Source: Plantago major (lineage: Eukaryota > Streptophyta > Magnoliopsida > Lamiales > Plantaginaceae). Taken from it: a DNA stretch of 64,000 nt. Positions 22,290-34,689 of this stretch are shown here, one piece after another. The translations under genes and the position numbers were made by a program. Position 1 is the first letter of the stretch, and the number at the start of each line of letters is the position of its first letter. The DNA lies in NCBI GenBank assembly GCA_026545765.1, contig CM048844.1, forward strand, positions 50,433,401-50,497,400, in the 5' to 3' direction. The notes below the pieces were generated by a model. That model made no database searches. It was not told the origin of the DNA and was given only the letters and a program-made list of their open reading frames with translations.

Positions 22290-23776
22290 TCATTGCATCA
22301 TTCCTTGCCTTGAAAAGGTAGGGGTCATCCCAGAAGTAAGTCCTGCAACGAGTGCTAAATTTCTTCTTTTCTTGCAAAGACATGTTAGGGCAAAAGTACT
22401 TGTTGCAAGGTGATTCACAATATCTGCAAAGTAAGGTTCTTCCCCAACCGAAAGAAGATGATCATCAAGGAGGTCATCAGGAATAGGCAAAGATGGGCTA
22501 ATCACAGAGGGGTCTAGACGAGATAAATGGTTTGCCACCAAATTATCCTTACCACATTTATCAATTATTTCAAAGTCGAATTCCTATAACATCAAAACCC
22601 ACCTAATGAACCTAGGCTTGGAATCACTCTTCGCTATCAAGTGATGGATGGCAGCGTGGTCAATATGCACCACTACTTTGAATCCCCTCAAATAAGACCT
22701 AAACTTTTTCAGGGCAAAAATGATAGCCAGGAACTCTTTCTCAGTAGTGGTGTAATTTACCTGTCCCTCGTTCAGGGTCTTGCTGGCATAGTAAATCACA
22801 TCAAAAATGCCTATTGACCCTCTGACCTATAGCAAAATCAGAGGCATCACACAGGATCTCAAAGGGTATCGACCAATTAGGGGCCATGACAATGGGTGCA
22901 GAAACAAGCTTTTGTTTGAGTAAATTGAAAGCCTCTAAACATTTTTCATCAAAAACAAAAGGCACATCCTGACTCAGCAAATTTCTAAGGCACTTAGCAA
23001 TTTTAGAAAAATCCTGGAGGAATCTCCTCTGAAATCCTACATGCCCTAGAAAAGATTGAAGCTCTTTGACAGAAGTAGGGGGTGGGAGTTTCACAATCAC
23101 ATTAAGTTTTTCCTTGTCTACTTCTATCCCATGTTTCGAAACCACATGCCCCAAAACTATCCCAACTAAGGGTAAGGTTACACTCTATGCAACATTTAAG
23201 CACAAGTTCCAATTTAGCAAGGTAGTCAGAGAAGTTATTTCCAAAAGGAGAGAAGTCATCCATGGCTACCTTTATAAAATCCTGCACCATGTCGGAGAAA
23301 ACAGAGAGCATGCATCTCTGGAAAGTGGCTGGGGCATTGCACAGCGAGAAAGGCATCCGGCGGTATGCAAAGGTCCCATATGGGCAGGTGAGAGTGGTCT
23401 TCTCCTGGTCTTCCTGAGCTATAGGAATCTGGAGGAAACCTGGGAGACCATCAAGAAAATAATAGAAATCTCGCCCAGCGAGTCGGTTAAGCATCTCATC
23501 AATAAAGGGTAAAGGAAAGTGATCCTTCCTAGTGGCTGCGTTAAGTCTCCTATAATCTATGCACATACGCCACCCAGTAGTTTTCCTCACATCAACTAAC
23601 TCTCCCTTATCGTTCTTATCTACCGTTAGCCCGGACTTCTTAGGCACAACATAGACATAACTTACCCACTTGATATCGGCGATGGGGTAGATCATGTCGT
23701 GCTCTAGAAGCTGAAGAACTTCCTTCTTGACTACTTCCTGAAGGACGGGGTTTAGCCTACGATGGGGCTGCCTCAC
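22290..23776 (-). pseudogene. Outer Athila reverse transcriptase and RNase H
   Basis: RVT_1 of gypsy type: WRMCIDYRRLNAATRKDHFPLP, FYYFLDGLPGFLQIPI, TFAYRRMPFSLCNAPATFQRCM, catalytic loop AMDDFSPFG (the Athila form is usually FMDD). After a frame change near 23130 come the thumb (LQSFLGHVGFQRRF), DASDFAIG and RNase H ([31 protein letters not shown]). The segment 22541-22290 (MVANHLSRLDP) links to integrase. Frames break near 23130, 22800 and 22560. It is inactive. Confidence 0.92.
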
Positions 23777-24323
23777 AGGATTGGATTCCTCTTCTAGAGA
23801 TATGTTATGGGTACATCGGGTGGCACTAATCTCCTTAATGTATGGCTGCCGAGTTCCTTTTGAGAACTTCTATCAATTGGTTCTCGTCTTCCTCTTTCAA
23901 CTTAGAGGAAATTATTACAGGTTTGCTCGCATTATCACCTAGGAAGACTTAAGATGGGAGGGCAGCTCCTTAAGTTCTGGTTTAGGCGGTTCTATAATTT
24001 CTCCTCTCTCATTCTCCCTTGAAACATCTATCACTTCCCCATAAAAAAACTTCCTCAGCACTATCAAGGGAATAAACCATCTCACAAGCTTCCTCCTCCA
24101 GAATATTATCACTAGAGCAAAGGGTCAGGGCAGATTCTAACTTATCAACAGTAATATGATCAAGATAGGTAGAGTGTATAATATCATCAAAATCATCATC
24201 AAACTCAACATCTATCTCAGAGATAAGGTTACATTCTTCCACTGAATAAACATCTGACTTACCTGGTGCTCTCCTGACATCCTTGCTTATCTTCTCTCCC
24301 CCGATTTCCATGGCTATCCTTCC
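23777..24323 (-). pseudogene. Outer Athila protease-RT linker
   Basis: The reading starts MEIGGEKISKDVRRAPGK and runs into an acidic region (DVEFDDDFDDIIH, EEEACEMVYSL). This is the connector between protease and RT in Athila pol. No domain is known. Frame breaks lie near 24009 and 23850. Confidence 0.65.
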
Positions 24324-24912
24324 CTATACTACGTCAAGCTGCATCTTCACAGTTTTCATAAAGGGTCTTCCCAGCAGTATGACATGCCCTTTGCTGCTGG
24401 AACTCCCTTGACTGGGAGCTAAAACCACGAAATTGATCAGTACCAGGAATGTATCTACCCGTATCAAGGCATCCTCGATTATCCCTAGTGGGCACTGCAA
24501 GGTCTTGTCGGCCATCTTGATTGTCATATTTGCAGGTTTCAGTTTCGCCAGGTCCAACTCCTTGTAGAGAGCGTGAGTCATCAGAGTGATGCTAGCCCCG
24601 AGATCCAACATCCCCTTTACCGCATTATTGTTCTCCATTTGAATGTCGATCATAAAGCTCCCAGGATCCTTTTGCTTAACCGGCAAGCCTACCACCAAGA
24701 TGGCGGTTTCAGGTAAAATCATTTTCTTAATGGCCATATACTTCCTCTTGCTGGCATTCAAGTCCTTAAAGAACCTGGCATAAGCTGGGACATTTTCTAT
24801 CAGTTCCAACAGGGGTAGGTTAACATTGACCTTTGCAAGCATTGCGCGAATAGCGTTGAACTTGCTGTTGTCTTTCAGTTTCTTCACTCTTCCTAGGTAT
24901 GCAAGAATTCCC
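24324..24912 (-). pseudogene. Outer Athila aspartic protease
   Basis: The retropepsin-like domain has the plant gypsy active site MLDLGASITLM (DLGA in place of DTGA) and the C-terminal ILLGRPFM motif. It is preceded by KLKDNSKFNAIRAML and FFKDLNASKRKY, conserved in Athila. The upstream frame is lost at the C-run (24918-24930 on the plus strand as G). Confidence 0.88.
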
Positions 24913-25296
24913 TTAGTGGGGGGGGGGGGGTCCAGGTTCTTTGAAAGGCTTTTCTAACTTGTGTAATGTTCCATCAACGTCAATTCCTTTCTCTTTAGTG
25001 ATCACTGATTCTTCTACCTTGTCTTCCTGTTCACCTGAAACATCTATAGGACAATCAGTAAGTTTAATATCAGGTTTTTGTATTACCTTCCCACTATGAA
25101 GTGTCGTAGCTGCATCTGCTTGCTCCTGTGCAACGCGATCCTCCTCATCAAGATGGGCATTCAACTCCATGATCAGGTCTGCTAGAATTGCCATCCTTTC
25201 ACTCATGTACTCAAGCTCAGCATCGGTTTTAGCTTGTCCCTCAGACAAGGCTTCCATGGATTGGTTCACACGTTCACAAAGTGTGTCCATGGATTC
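24913..25296 (-). pseudogene. Outer Athila gag tail, interrupted
   Basis: About 125 residues of the region between gag zinc knuckle and protease are seen: a coiled-coil part (MEALSEGQAKTDAELEYMSE), then TLHSGKVIQKP, and a proline run coded by the 13-base homopolymer at 24918-24930. The N-terminal side is cut at 25297 by the second Athila LTR; the remaining gag should lie beyond 64000. Confidence 0.75.
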
Positions 25297-26746
25297 TGAT
25301 GAGTCGGTTTTACACCATCTCATTTGGTCTTTTTTTCCGTCTTATTGTCATCCTTAAGTATAGTTTTTTATTAGTTTTCCTAGAGTATTTTTACTTGTTT
25401 TGTTCTTTGCCTGTTTGGTAGGTATTTGGCTAAACCGCATTATTTGGAGGCAAAATGGTGCATTTTATATGCATCTACAGGATATGGAGTTCCAATACCT
25501 CGAATGGATGCTAGAAGTGGAGCGGGAAGGCCAAACATATCAAAGTTGGAGTCAAAGTGCGGATCCAAGCCAACCAAAGTACCTGGCGTACCAGCTGCAT
25601 TTCTGGCGCAGCCAGGCGCAGAGCTGGCTACTACGCCTGGCGTACGCCAGAGTTGTTTCTAGTTCGCCGTTGTTCTAATTCGTTTCTTTTCCCGTTTCTA
25701 TTAGTTAGAACAAAACACAATTATATTCATATTCTCTTTTACATCTTTTTGCTTTCAACCTAGAAATTTTCCAAGGCAATTACCGACCTATTACTGGAGG
25801 TAATTGAACCGTTCTTTCTTGTAATTAACGATTGATATTTGGTTGGGAGCATATTCATACTCTTTCTACCGATTGAATTCAAGATTCTTCAAGTATTTAC
25901 CTAGGGTTCGTGACACAATTTGTTAAAATCTGTATCAACTCTTGATTCTTGGTATTCAGTTATTTATTATGTTTATTATGTGTTCATATATGATATTGAT
26001 TATGTCTATGCATATCATGAGTAGCTAAACACCCAATTATGGGGTGGTGATGGATTCAATGCATGTTAGTTAGGGTTTATGCCATTCAATAACATGTAAG
26101 ATGCGATTTATTATGTGCCCTTTTGATTGAATGCATATGTAGTTATGTGTATTGTGTTTTACCCCCAAAATTACCAAAGGATATGCAATCTGATTTATCC
26201 ACCAAAATGTCTAGAGATTGCTAATCCATTGGTTCGTATCAAACACAATAACTACATGAACTTATTAATTCTAGCTTAGTGAAATTGACGCGTGCACTAA
26301 TGCTATATCTTTTGTAGAAGAACATAAGTTAGCTCATCGTACCTTATCTGATATAAGGTGTCTGCCTACAGAGCCAGAGCAGTGTAATAATCATTAGGAC
26401 TTATCCAGTGATAACTAGAGTAAATCAACATCGTTATTGTTGCATGTTTCCTGCTAGCTAGCTTGATTTCTGTCACCACACCATAATTCCCTCTCATATA
26501 TTCGTCTCATAAGTTAAACTGTTTTCTAGTTAGTCTACATAGTTGTTAGATTATCATTCTGTTGTCGAAGCAAACAAACTTTTACTTCTTTTAGTATTGT
26601 CATTATTATTCGTAAACGCAACTCAGCCTAGTTAAGTCCTTAGAGACCGACCTCGGGGTTAACTTCACTGCACTACAAGTTTTCGTAGTGTTGAGAATTA
26701 ACTCTTGGCTTAGTAAACAAATTTAAAACATTGATTTGACACAACA
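25297..26746 (+). mobile_element. Second Athila 5' LTR, 1450 bp
   Basis: It starts TGATGAGTCGG and ends GACACAACA, 6 bases before the primer site. It shares the start block TTACACCATCTCATTTGGTC with 46416 and 63965. A GC-rich patch with the 14-bp palindrome CTGGCGTACGCCAG is at 25637-25650. Confidence 0.9.
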
Positions 26747-26752
26747 AGTTTT

Positions 26753-26770
26753 TGGCGCCGCTGCCGGGGA
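26753..26770 (+). other. Athila primer-binding site
   Basis: TGGCGCCGCTGCCGGGGA, 6 bases past the LTR end. This is the sequence class found in Athila elements, usually assigned to tRNA-Asp; minus-strand cDNA synthesis would be primed here. Confidence 0.85.
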
Positions 26771-28260
26771 CTTAACTCCATTGTTAAGTTTACGAATTCT
26801 AGTTTACAGTATTTTTATTGTCTGCATTTTTAAGTTATTATTTCTGTTCTAGTTAGTCTTGACACATCTTCTTTCAGGTAGTTTATGAGAGGATGCACCC
26901 TTTATCGATGAAATCGGTAGATTCTGCAGCAAACATAAAGGTTCAACGTCAAGAATCGTGAGAACAGTAGAGATAGTAGCGTTCGAGCAGCATATTGAGA
27001 TGGCACAACAACCCACTATGGCTGTGCTCTTTGCGCTAGGAACAGGAGCTCACCATCCCAGCATTGTGATTCCGGCCTACGTAAGGAACATGGAGATCAA
27101 GGGACATCTGGTCGCGCAACTCCCGAAATTCTATGGGCAGAAGAACGAGGATGTGATGGGATTTCTTATGGAGATTGAACACTTCATCGGGGGGTTGACT
27201 AAGGGGGAAAACGTCACTGATAATGACTTGAGGATCAAAATTTTCCCCATGTGCTTAGCTGATAAAGCACGATAGTGGATGAATGGGCTGGATGAAGGAA
27301 GCCTAACCACCTGGCCCGAGGTCCGTAATGCATTTATGGAGAGGTATTATCCTCAGTCTAAGACCACTTCTATCAGGCACCAGATCATAAACTTTAGCCA
27401 GTTGTACGACGAGTCTTTCTACAAGGCGTGGGACAGGTTCAAAGGGTTGCTATTTCAATGTCCCCACCACAGTTATTCACAGCCTGATATGAATCAGGAT
27501 TTCTATGATGGGTTGTATGAGAACTAGCAGTCTATGGTGGATGTAACCTGTGGGGGTAGCATGATGGAGCTTACTGCTGATGCTCTAAAGGAGAAGTTTG
27601 CTAAGTTGGCACATAACAACCAACACCGTAACCCTAGGAGAAACGTTAGGGGTCAAAGGGGAAAAGTAAATGCTGCCTTTAAAGAAGAGCAGGGATCCGG
27701 CAGAGGTTATTCGGAGCTAGCATATGAGATCAGACAGCTACGTTTGACTGGAGCAAGCAACAACACCGGTTTCTGTAGTGAGATATGTGGAGTCTGCAAG
27801 AATCTAGGGCATGGAGCCCATATGTGCAGGTCTGAATTAGCTTCGAGGAAGAAGCAACCTGTGGAAGAAGAACCTCCGGAAGAGGTGTGCTGGGTCCAAC
27901 AGGGGCCAGATGGAAAACCAATTTACTAGCAGAGGAAGACCAATTTTGGTGAACAGAAAGGGGTGTATCAGAAACTGCCTACTCCCCAGTGTTACTCACA
28001 GGGAGATAGATCCCTACTGAACTATAGGAATGACAATTGCGAAAACCCATTACCGAAAGTGCAGGAGGTACAACCAGCGGGTGGATTAGGAGTAGTTTCT
28101 GAATTCAGGAGCTTTATGAGTGATTCAAGAGAACTTATTCGCAAAGCAAAGGTGCACCGACAATCTACTAATGACCATCTAGCAAAATTGGAAAGGAATA
28201 ACAACGAGATCAGAGGAACCCTTCACAGCTGGTAGAGAGAAGCCAAGCAAGGGAATAGGG
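26771..28260 (+). pseudogene. Second Athila gag (with short leader)
   Basis: The leader is 26771-26957. Retrotrans_gag features then follow in a single frame from 26958: VAQLPKFYGQKNEDVMGFL, WPEVRNAFMERYYPQSKT, ESFYKAWDRFKGLLFQCPHH, and a CCHC knuckle CGVCKNLGHGAHMC at about 27787-27828. The frame is kept over 1.3 kb but contains four TAG codons (27273, 27525, 27927, 28233), each at a place where Gln would fit (for example DKAR-stop-W and YEN-stop-Q). The start codon is not clear; no ATG with good context precedes the conserved part. CACTA A interrupts it at 28261 and the frame continues at 40228. Confidence 0.88.
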
Positions 28261-28283
28261 CACTACAAGAATTATGTTATTTA

Positions 28284-28590
28284 GCGACGGAACGGGGCGA
28301 TGAATTCCTATCCGTTGCCCCTTAACGACGGATCGCTCATTTTAGCGACGGATAGGGCGGAACGCCCTATGCGTCGCTAATTCGTCGTTATATCCGTCCG
28401 TCGCTAAATAGCGACGGATAGACTATCCGTCCCTAGCCACTGTGTTGACTTTTAAAAAAATAAAAAAGGAAAATAGAAACTTAACTACGGATAGATTATC
28501 CATCGTTAAAAGTAATAAAAAAAAAATTAAAACCAGCGACGGATAGCTTATCCATCGCTAAATAGCGACGGATAGCTATCCGTCGCTAAT
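28284..28590. repeat. CACTA A 5' subterminal repeats
   Basis: Many copies of AGCGACGGATAG and its reverse complement CTATCCGTCGCT, partly arranged as palindromes. In En/Spm such repeats bind the element-coded TnpA-type protein. The matching 3' region is 39888-40210. Confidence 0.85.
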
Positions 28591-29505
28591 TGTTATAATA
28601 AACGGGATAGAGACTTCCCCCATTTTCATTCTTCTTCACTTCTTCTCCTCTTCTTCACCATTTTCGGCCCTTCTCCAAGTCCGACCAAAACTCAACCATT
28701 CCGGCCAATCTTGGACTCTTTTCGAAGCTCTTTCAACAAGGAACTCGGGTGTCCCTTCAATTTCATCCTTCTTCGGCTATTTTTCCCGTAATTGAAGGTA
28801 TTAGTCTAAACCCTTACTTTTCTAAATTTGAGATTTTTGCTAATTTCGATCAATTGTATGTTTTTAAACTCATCTACTAGCTAGTATAGCTCATATTAAG
28901 TAGTGGGTTAAGCTTGAGGTTGTGCAATTGATTGATTTATTGTGAAATTGATTTGTTAGTATGATGTTTGTAAGTATGTATGGTATTTAGTTTTTTTGTA
29001 TATGTATTAGGATTAGTGGTTGTAGTATATTGATGTTTGTGGGATTTGGTTGAGTATTTGGAGACCATTTAGATTTAGTGATTTTGGTGGTTGTAGTATA
29101 ATTGGCTCGTATAATTCGTAAAATGCATGTAATTTATAATTTATAATTCGTATAAAAAATTGGTAATTGTAATGGGAATATAATTCGTAAATTGGTAATT
29201 CGTATAAAACAAATTGGTAAGTGGTAATTTGTGTAATTCGATGGGAATATAAATTGGAAATTGGTAATTTATAATTTATAATTTATAATTCGTATAATTG
29301 AAATGCTTTTAATTTATAATTTGGTAATTGTAATGGGAATATAAAAAAATTGCATGAAAAAAAACTTTAAATGTAAAATGTATATAATTCATGAAATTTG
29401 GAACGTATTATAATAAACAATGCAATAATAACCAGGAATTGGAATTGAGTTGAAATTCAATACGATCTAATAAATTCAGACGTCTCAGGTTATATAATCA
29501 TCCAA
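28591..29505 (+). other. CACTA A leader and first intron
   Basis: A pyrimidine-rich leader with TTCTTCACTTCTTCTCCTC (28628-28660) is followed by a probable donor AATTGAAG/GTATTAG at about 28797. The rest is AT-rich with repeated TAATTTATAATT. The intron would end just before the ATG at 37445, so B sits at its 3' edge. No coding signal is present. Confidence 0.6.
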
Positions 29506-29548
29506 CACTACAAGAATATTAAGTTAAAACGATGGAAAGGGGACCATA

Positions 29549-29800
29549 GCGACGGATCGCTAGATTTGGCGACGGATTTTAAAATTATCCGTCGCTTATA
29601 TGGGCGACGGATTTTATTAATCCGTCGCCCGGTGTTTGACTTTTTTTTTTAAAAAAAATAAAATTAAAGATTAACGACGGATAAATTATCCGTCGTTAAT
29701 ATTTATATGGAAAATAAAAAAAAACTAAATAATGGCAACGGATAGTTATCCGTCGCTCCGTATAGCGACTGATCGCTATTTTGGGCCGATGGATACATGT
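29549..29800. repeat. CACTA B 5' subterminal repeats
   Basis: GCGACGGAT-type motifs in both orientations, as in A; the 3' counterpart is 36915-37431. Confidence 0.8.
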
Positions 29801-30745
29801 CCGTCGGCCTAGAAAGGTTTTAATCGGAAGGGGGCTGAAGCAGAAGCCATTTTCCTTCGTTTTTCTCCTTCGTTTTTCTTCCTTTCTCCTCCGTCAAATC
29901 CGGCCATTTGTTGTCGATTCTTCCCAATCTTGGTGTCAATTCGAAGATCGTTGGACAAGGAGCTCGTTTCTTCCTTCAATTTCAAATTTCATCCGCTATT
30001 TTCTTCGGAATCAAAGGTATTACTTCTAAACCCTATGTTTTGAAAAATTGGGATTTTTTTTGATTTTTGGCTATTTATTCTCAATTGTATGTTTATATGA
30101 AGTATGTAGTAGCTTGTTTAGTTAATTTGATCAATTATATGTAATTTGATTAATTTGATTTGTATATGTAATTTGATAGTTAGTTTAGTTAATTTGATAT
30201 GAATGTATGTAGTAATTCAATATGTATGTATGTTAATCGATAAGTATGTATGTAGTGAAGTATGTATGTTAATTAAGTATGTATGTAGTTGGTTTAGTTA
30301 GTTTAGTTAATTTGATATGTATGTTAAGTATGTATGTAGTTGGTTTAGTTAGTTTAGTTGATTTGATATGTATGTTAAGTATGTATGTAGTAATTTAATA
30401 TGTATGTTAAGTATGTATGTAGTTAGTTTAGTTAATTTGATATGTATGTAAGTAGTAGTTGGAGTTGATTTGATAACTTCGTATATGTACTAAATTACGA
30501 GGATGTAGTTAAGTGTTTTGAGCGATGGATAATATGTTGATTATATGAACGTGTAATTTATAATTTATAACTCGTAGTAGTAAAACACTTAATAAGTTTT
30601 GTAACATATCGAACACTTAATAATTAATTTATAAGGAACGTATAATAATTAACAATTAATCTCTACAATCTTCTTATCCGAATTGGAATCGATCTAATAA
30701 ATTAAATACGATCTAATCAATTGGAACAGGTTAAAAAAGTATACA
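29801..30745 (+). other. CACTA B leader and first intron
   Basis: A TTC-rich leader (29845-30017) with donor ATCAAAG/GTATTACT is followed by an AT-rich intron. The intron holds a degenerate repeat of TATGTATGTAGTTGGTTTAG at about 30110-30460. It parallels the leader of A. No coding signal is present. Confidence 0.6.
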
Positions 30746-31199
30746 ATGAATTCTGACCGTTCATGGATGTACGATCGTACGGCGGTAAATAGCAGAGTTT
30801 CTAGGAGTTTTGTAGAAGGGGTTAAAGGTTTCATTGCATTTGCCATGGGACGTCCGGCTTGTGCAATTGGGGGTTGATAAAGTGTCCTTGCACATTGGAA
30901 ACCTGTAGAAACAAGCAATTTATGACTCTACAAGAAGATTCGAGCACTTGCGACGTTATGGATTCATGCCTGAGTATCATGTATGGATTCATCACGGTGA
31001 GGAAGCACCGTCCATGGCATACCTCCAATGGAGGGAGAGGCGGGGTTTGGGGCTGCCTATTGAGTGCCTTTCTACTTGTCGGAACATGTGCATGGTGTAT
31101 TGGGAGGAGGATGTAGATCTGTTGGAATGCAAGTTCTGTGGTAGGGAGCATCACAAGTGATGAGGAGGGGGCTGCAAGAGAAAGAATCATTTGATAATC
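30746..31199 (+). pseudogene. Truncated duplicate of the CACTA B transposase N-terminus
   Basis: It starts MNSDRSWMYDRT at 30746 and matches the start of the next gene (31434): SFVEGVKGFIAFAMGRPA, LIKCPC, YGFMPEYHVWIHHGEEA, then jumps to RGLGLPIECLST and YWEEDVDLLECKFCG. The part of about 370 bp between these segments in the full copy is missing. It also has a frame change near 30870. It therefore is an internally deleted tandem duplicate of the first exon, upstream of the fuller gene. Confidence 0.8.
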
Positions 31200-31433
31200 C
31201 GTTTTGTCTCTAGGCTTGTATAACTAGTAATCATTAGTTGATATATGAAACCAAACATTATGGTAAAATTGAAGCTAATGTAACTTATATATATTATGTA
31301 ATGCCGTAACAATTGATGTTGAAGCTAATATAACTTATATTATGTAGCAATTGATTGAAATTGATTTATTATCGTAAATGATAGACCTCGATCTAATGAA
31401 TTCAAATGTGTCAGATTATTATCTAATTATTCA

Positions 31434-34400
31434 ATGAATACCGATCGTTCATGCATGTATTGTCGTACTCTAAATGGCAGAGTTCAATCGAGTTTTCTGA
31501 AAGGGGTTGAAGGTTTCATTGCATTTGCAATCTAAAATCCGGCTTCTGTAAAGGATGGGTTGATAAAGTGCCGTTGTGCAATGAAACAGTGTTGAAACAA
31601 GCAATACGTGACTCCTACAGCGGTAGTCCAACACTTGAGGAAAAATGGATTCCTACCTGCGTATCAGGTATGGAATCATCATGGTGAGGAAGCAGCACCG
31701 TCCAATACATATGACCAATACAAACAACATGGAAGGAAGAGAAAAAATGAACAAGTCGGGGAACAAAGTACATCTGAAGGCGATGCTATTCGAGCTCGAG
31801 TCGAACAAATGGTGTATGATTCTGCAGGGGCAGAGTTCATGGACACAACTAACACTGAAACCGAGGTGGAGGTGGAGGAACCACCGAAACCCGATGATCA
31901 GGTGTTCTTTGACTTGTTAGAATCATCAAGGAAGCCGGTTTATCCGGGGTGTAAGCTCACCGAGTTGTCTTTGTTGGCTCGGCTAATGAGTTGTAAGGCT
32001 AATGGCCAGCAATCTGAAACGAGCTTCAATGAATGGGTTGACGTAATGTCGGACCTTTGTCCTGAAGAAAACCTAGTTCACACCAACTTTTACCAAGCGA
32101 AGAAAAAAATGCGGGGTTTAGGGTTGCCTGTGGTAACCATAGACTGTTGTCCGAAAATGTACATGATCTATTGGGAGGAGGATGCTGATCTAATACAATG
32201 CAAGTTCTGTGGTAAGGAACGGTACAAGCGTTACAAGGAGGGGGCTGCAAAGAAACGACAGAAGAAAAATCTCCCACATAAGAAAATGTGGTACTTCCCT
32301 CTAGCACCTCGTTTGAAAAGATTGTATGCTTCAAGTGCTTCTGCGGATAAAATGCGGTGGCACAAGGAGCGAGTAATCTCGGATAATGCAGAAGATGGTA
32401 GAATGGACCATCCAGCAGACTCACCCGCATGGAAATCGTTTGACAAGACATATCCAGAGTTTGCAGCCGAATCTAGAAATGTACAATTGGGACTTTGTAC
32501 GGATGGTTTTAACCCGTTCGGGAGTGAACGAAAATACTCTTGTTGGCCATTTATGCTCACACCGTACAACCTGCCCCCCGGTGAGTGCATGAAGGAGCCA
32601 TTCATGTTTCTGACTGCGTTGGTGCCTGGGCCGAAAGATCCGGGACTGACGTTGGATGTTTTCTTGCAACCCCTAATCAAGGAGTTGATCGAGTTGTGGA
32701 CGGATGGTGTCCCTGCATATGATGTGTCGACCAAAAAGAACTTCACCTTGAGAGCAGCTCTTCTTTGGACCGTGAGTGACTTTCCTGCGTACTCCATGCT
32801 ATCTGGAAGGAAAACCGCAGGGAAATATGCATGTCCACATTGCTTGGAGGATACTGATGCATTTAGACTGAAGGGTAGTGGAAAATTTTGTTGGTTTGAT
32901 TGTCATCGTAGGTTGCTAGAAAGTGACCATTCGTTCAGGAAGAACAAGGATCAATTCTTGAAAAATAAAGTCGTCAACAAAAAATCCCCGAGAAGACTTA
33001 CTGGTGCACAAATTCTTGCGGAGATTGATAGGTTGGGTCTTATGAAGGTGACTGAACTTGGGTGGATGAAGCATAACGAGAAAATTGGTAAAAATTGTGG
33101 TTGGAGGAAGAGAAGCATCTTCTGGGACTTGCCTTATTGGAGCAGTCTTCTTATCCGTCACAACTTAGATTTCATGCACATTGAGAAGAACGTGTTCGAG
33201 AACTTATTCAATACACTTTTGCAACATTGAGGGAAAAACAAAGGACAATGCGAAGTCTAGAGCCGAGTTGTCTACGTGGTGTAAAAGGCCTGAGTTGACA
33301 AACAAGGATGAGAATGGTAAGTGGCCAAAATCATGCTACACAATTGACAACGCATCTAGGTCAATTTTGTTTGATTGGGTGAGGGAATTGAGTTTCCTAG
33401 ATAATTACGCCTCAAATTTAGAGAAGTGTGTGGATTTGAAGAAGACAAAGGTTTATGGGATGAAGAGCCACGACTGTCATGCGTTCATGGAGAGGCTTAT
33501 CCCGGTAGCATTTCGAGAGCTGCTACCAAAACATGTATGGACTGCTATCACCGAGTTGAGCTTATTTTTCAAAAATTTAGGCGCAAGGGTGGTTCATGAC
33601 AAAGTGTTGGAAAATCTTGAAAGGAACATACCATTGATTCTATGCAAGCTCGAGCGTATCTTTCCACCGAGCTGGTTTGATTATATGGAGCACTTGCCGG
33701 TTCACCTTCCACATGAAGCGAGACTTGCTGGACCGGTTCAGTATCGATGGATGTATCCATTCGAGAGGTACTTGGGAAAATTGAAGAAGTATGTCAACAA
33801 CAAAGGTAAACCTGAAGGTTCGATTGCCAATGCCTACATTCGAGAGGAAACTGCAACCTTCTGCTCTTATTACTTTGATGAACACGTCCCTACGAAGACA
33901 TCAAGGCCGGCTCGAAACGCAAACACATTCGAAGTTCAAGCGGACGATGAGTTTTCCCTATCTGTCTTCAGGGTATCAGGGAGACCTCTTGGTGCAGCTA
34001 AGAAAGAATATCTTACGGATAAAGAGTTGAAAGCAGCTCAATATTATGTCCTCACAAATTGTGCTGAGGTTGACCAGTATATGATACTATTTGCTAGGTG
34101 AGCAACACTTTCTTTAAATTTTAATATAGCTACGTAAGTCTCTACTTCAATTATAGACTAATCATCAAATCAATGTTTGCAGTTTTTTCAAAAAGCGTTG
34201 TTTGGAAGAAAATCCTCAGATGACAGAGGATACACTAGAAGAACTACTTGACTCAAAAATTCCTACAGAATATATAGTCAATGGCCTTAGGTTCCACACG
34301 ACTGAATGTAACACGGCCATGGCGACAAGCAACTCCGGGGTGTGTGTTAAGGGTGCAGAAGATTATGGAGATGCTGCTTTGTTTGATTTCCACGGCAAGC

Positions 34401-34689
34401 TAAAACGAATAGTGAGGATTGAATATTCCGGCTTGCCATTGAAACGAACCTTTTTGTTTGATGTTGAGTGGTATGATCCTAATCCAGGAGGTACGAGGAA
34501 GAACGAGCAGTATGAAATGGTTGATGTGAACCAAAAGAAGAGGTACCGAACTAAGTATGAACCATTATTCTGGCGACTCAAGCACGACAAGTGGTGTTTC
34601 TTGAATATTCAAGCAGGAAATGCGATAAGGCGGAATGGTTAGCTGCGGTACCTATTCGTGCTCGCTCGAAAGTGGAGTACATTGAGTAA
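31434..34689 (+). pseudogene. CACTA B Tnp2-type transposase
   Basis: Transposase-associated domain first (from MNTDRSCMYCRT at 31434; Cys-rich LIKCRCAMKQC), then Tnp2 (Transposase_21: MWYFPLAPRLKRLYAS, NVQLGLCTDGFNPFG, LTLDVFLQPLIKELIELW, KYACPHCLEDT), then DUF4218 (CHAFMERLIPVAFRELLPKH, YMEHLPVHLPHEARLAGPVQYRWMYPFER with breaks) and, after an intron (about 34101-34182, GTGAGC to TTTGCAG), DUF4216 (GDAALFDFHGKLKRIVRIEY, FDVEWYDP). Lesions: TAA and TGA in the first 60 codons, one extra base at about 33222 that ends the first frame early (the other frame then gives the usual NIEGKTKDN), and a frame change near 34615. It would bind the ends and cut out CACTA elements. The first long frame is 540 residues and otherwise well kept, so inactivation looks recent. 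Confidence 0.92.

Noticed and set aside
26958-28260. TAG read as glutamine (alternative genetic code) because every gag stop is TAG at a Gln-like site
   Set aside because: The elements are plant elements, neighbouring frames use TAG, TAA and TGA as true ends, and methylation-driven CAG to TAG decay explains the pattern.
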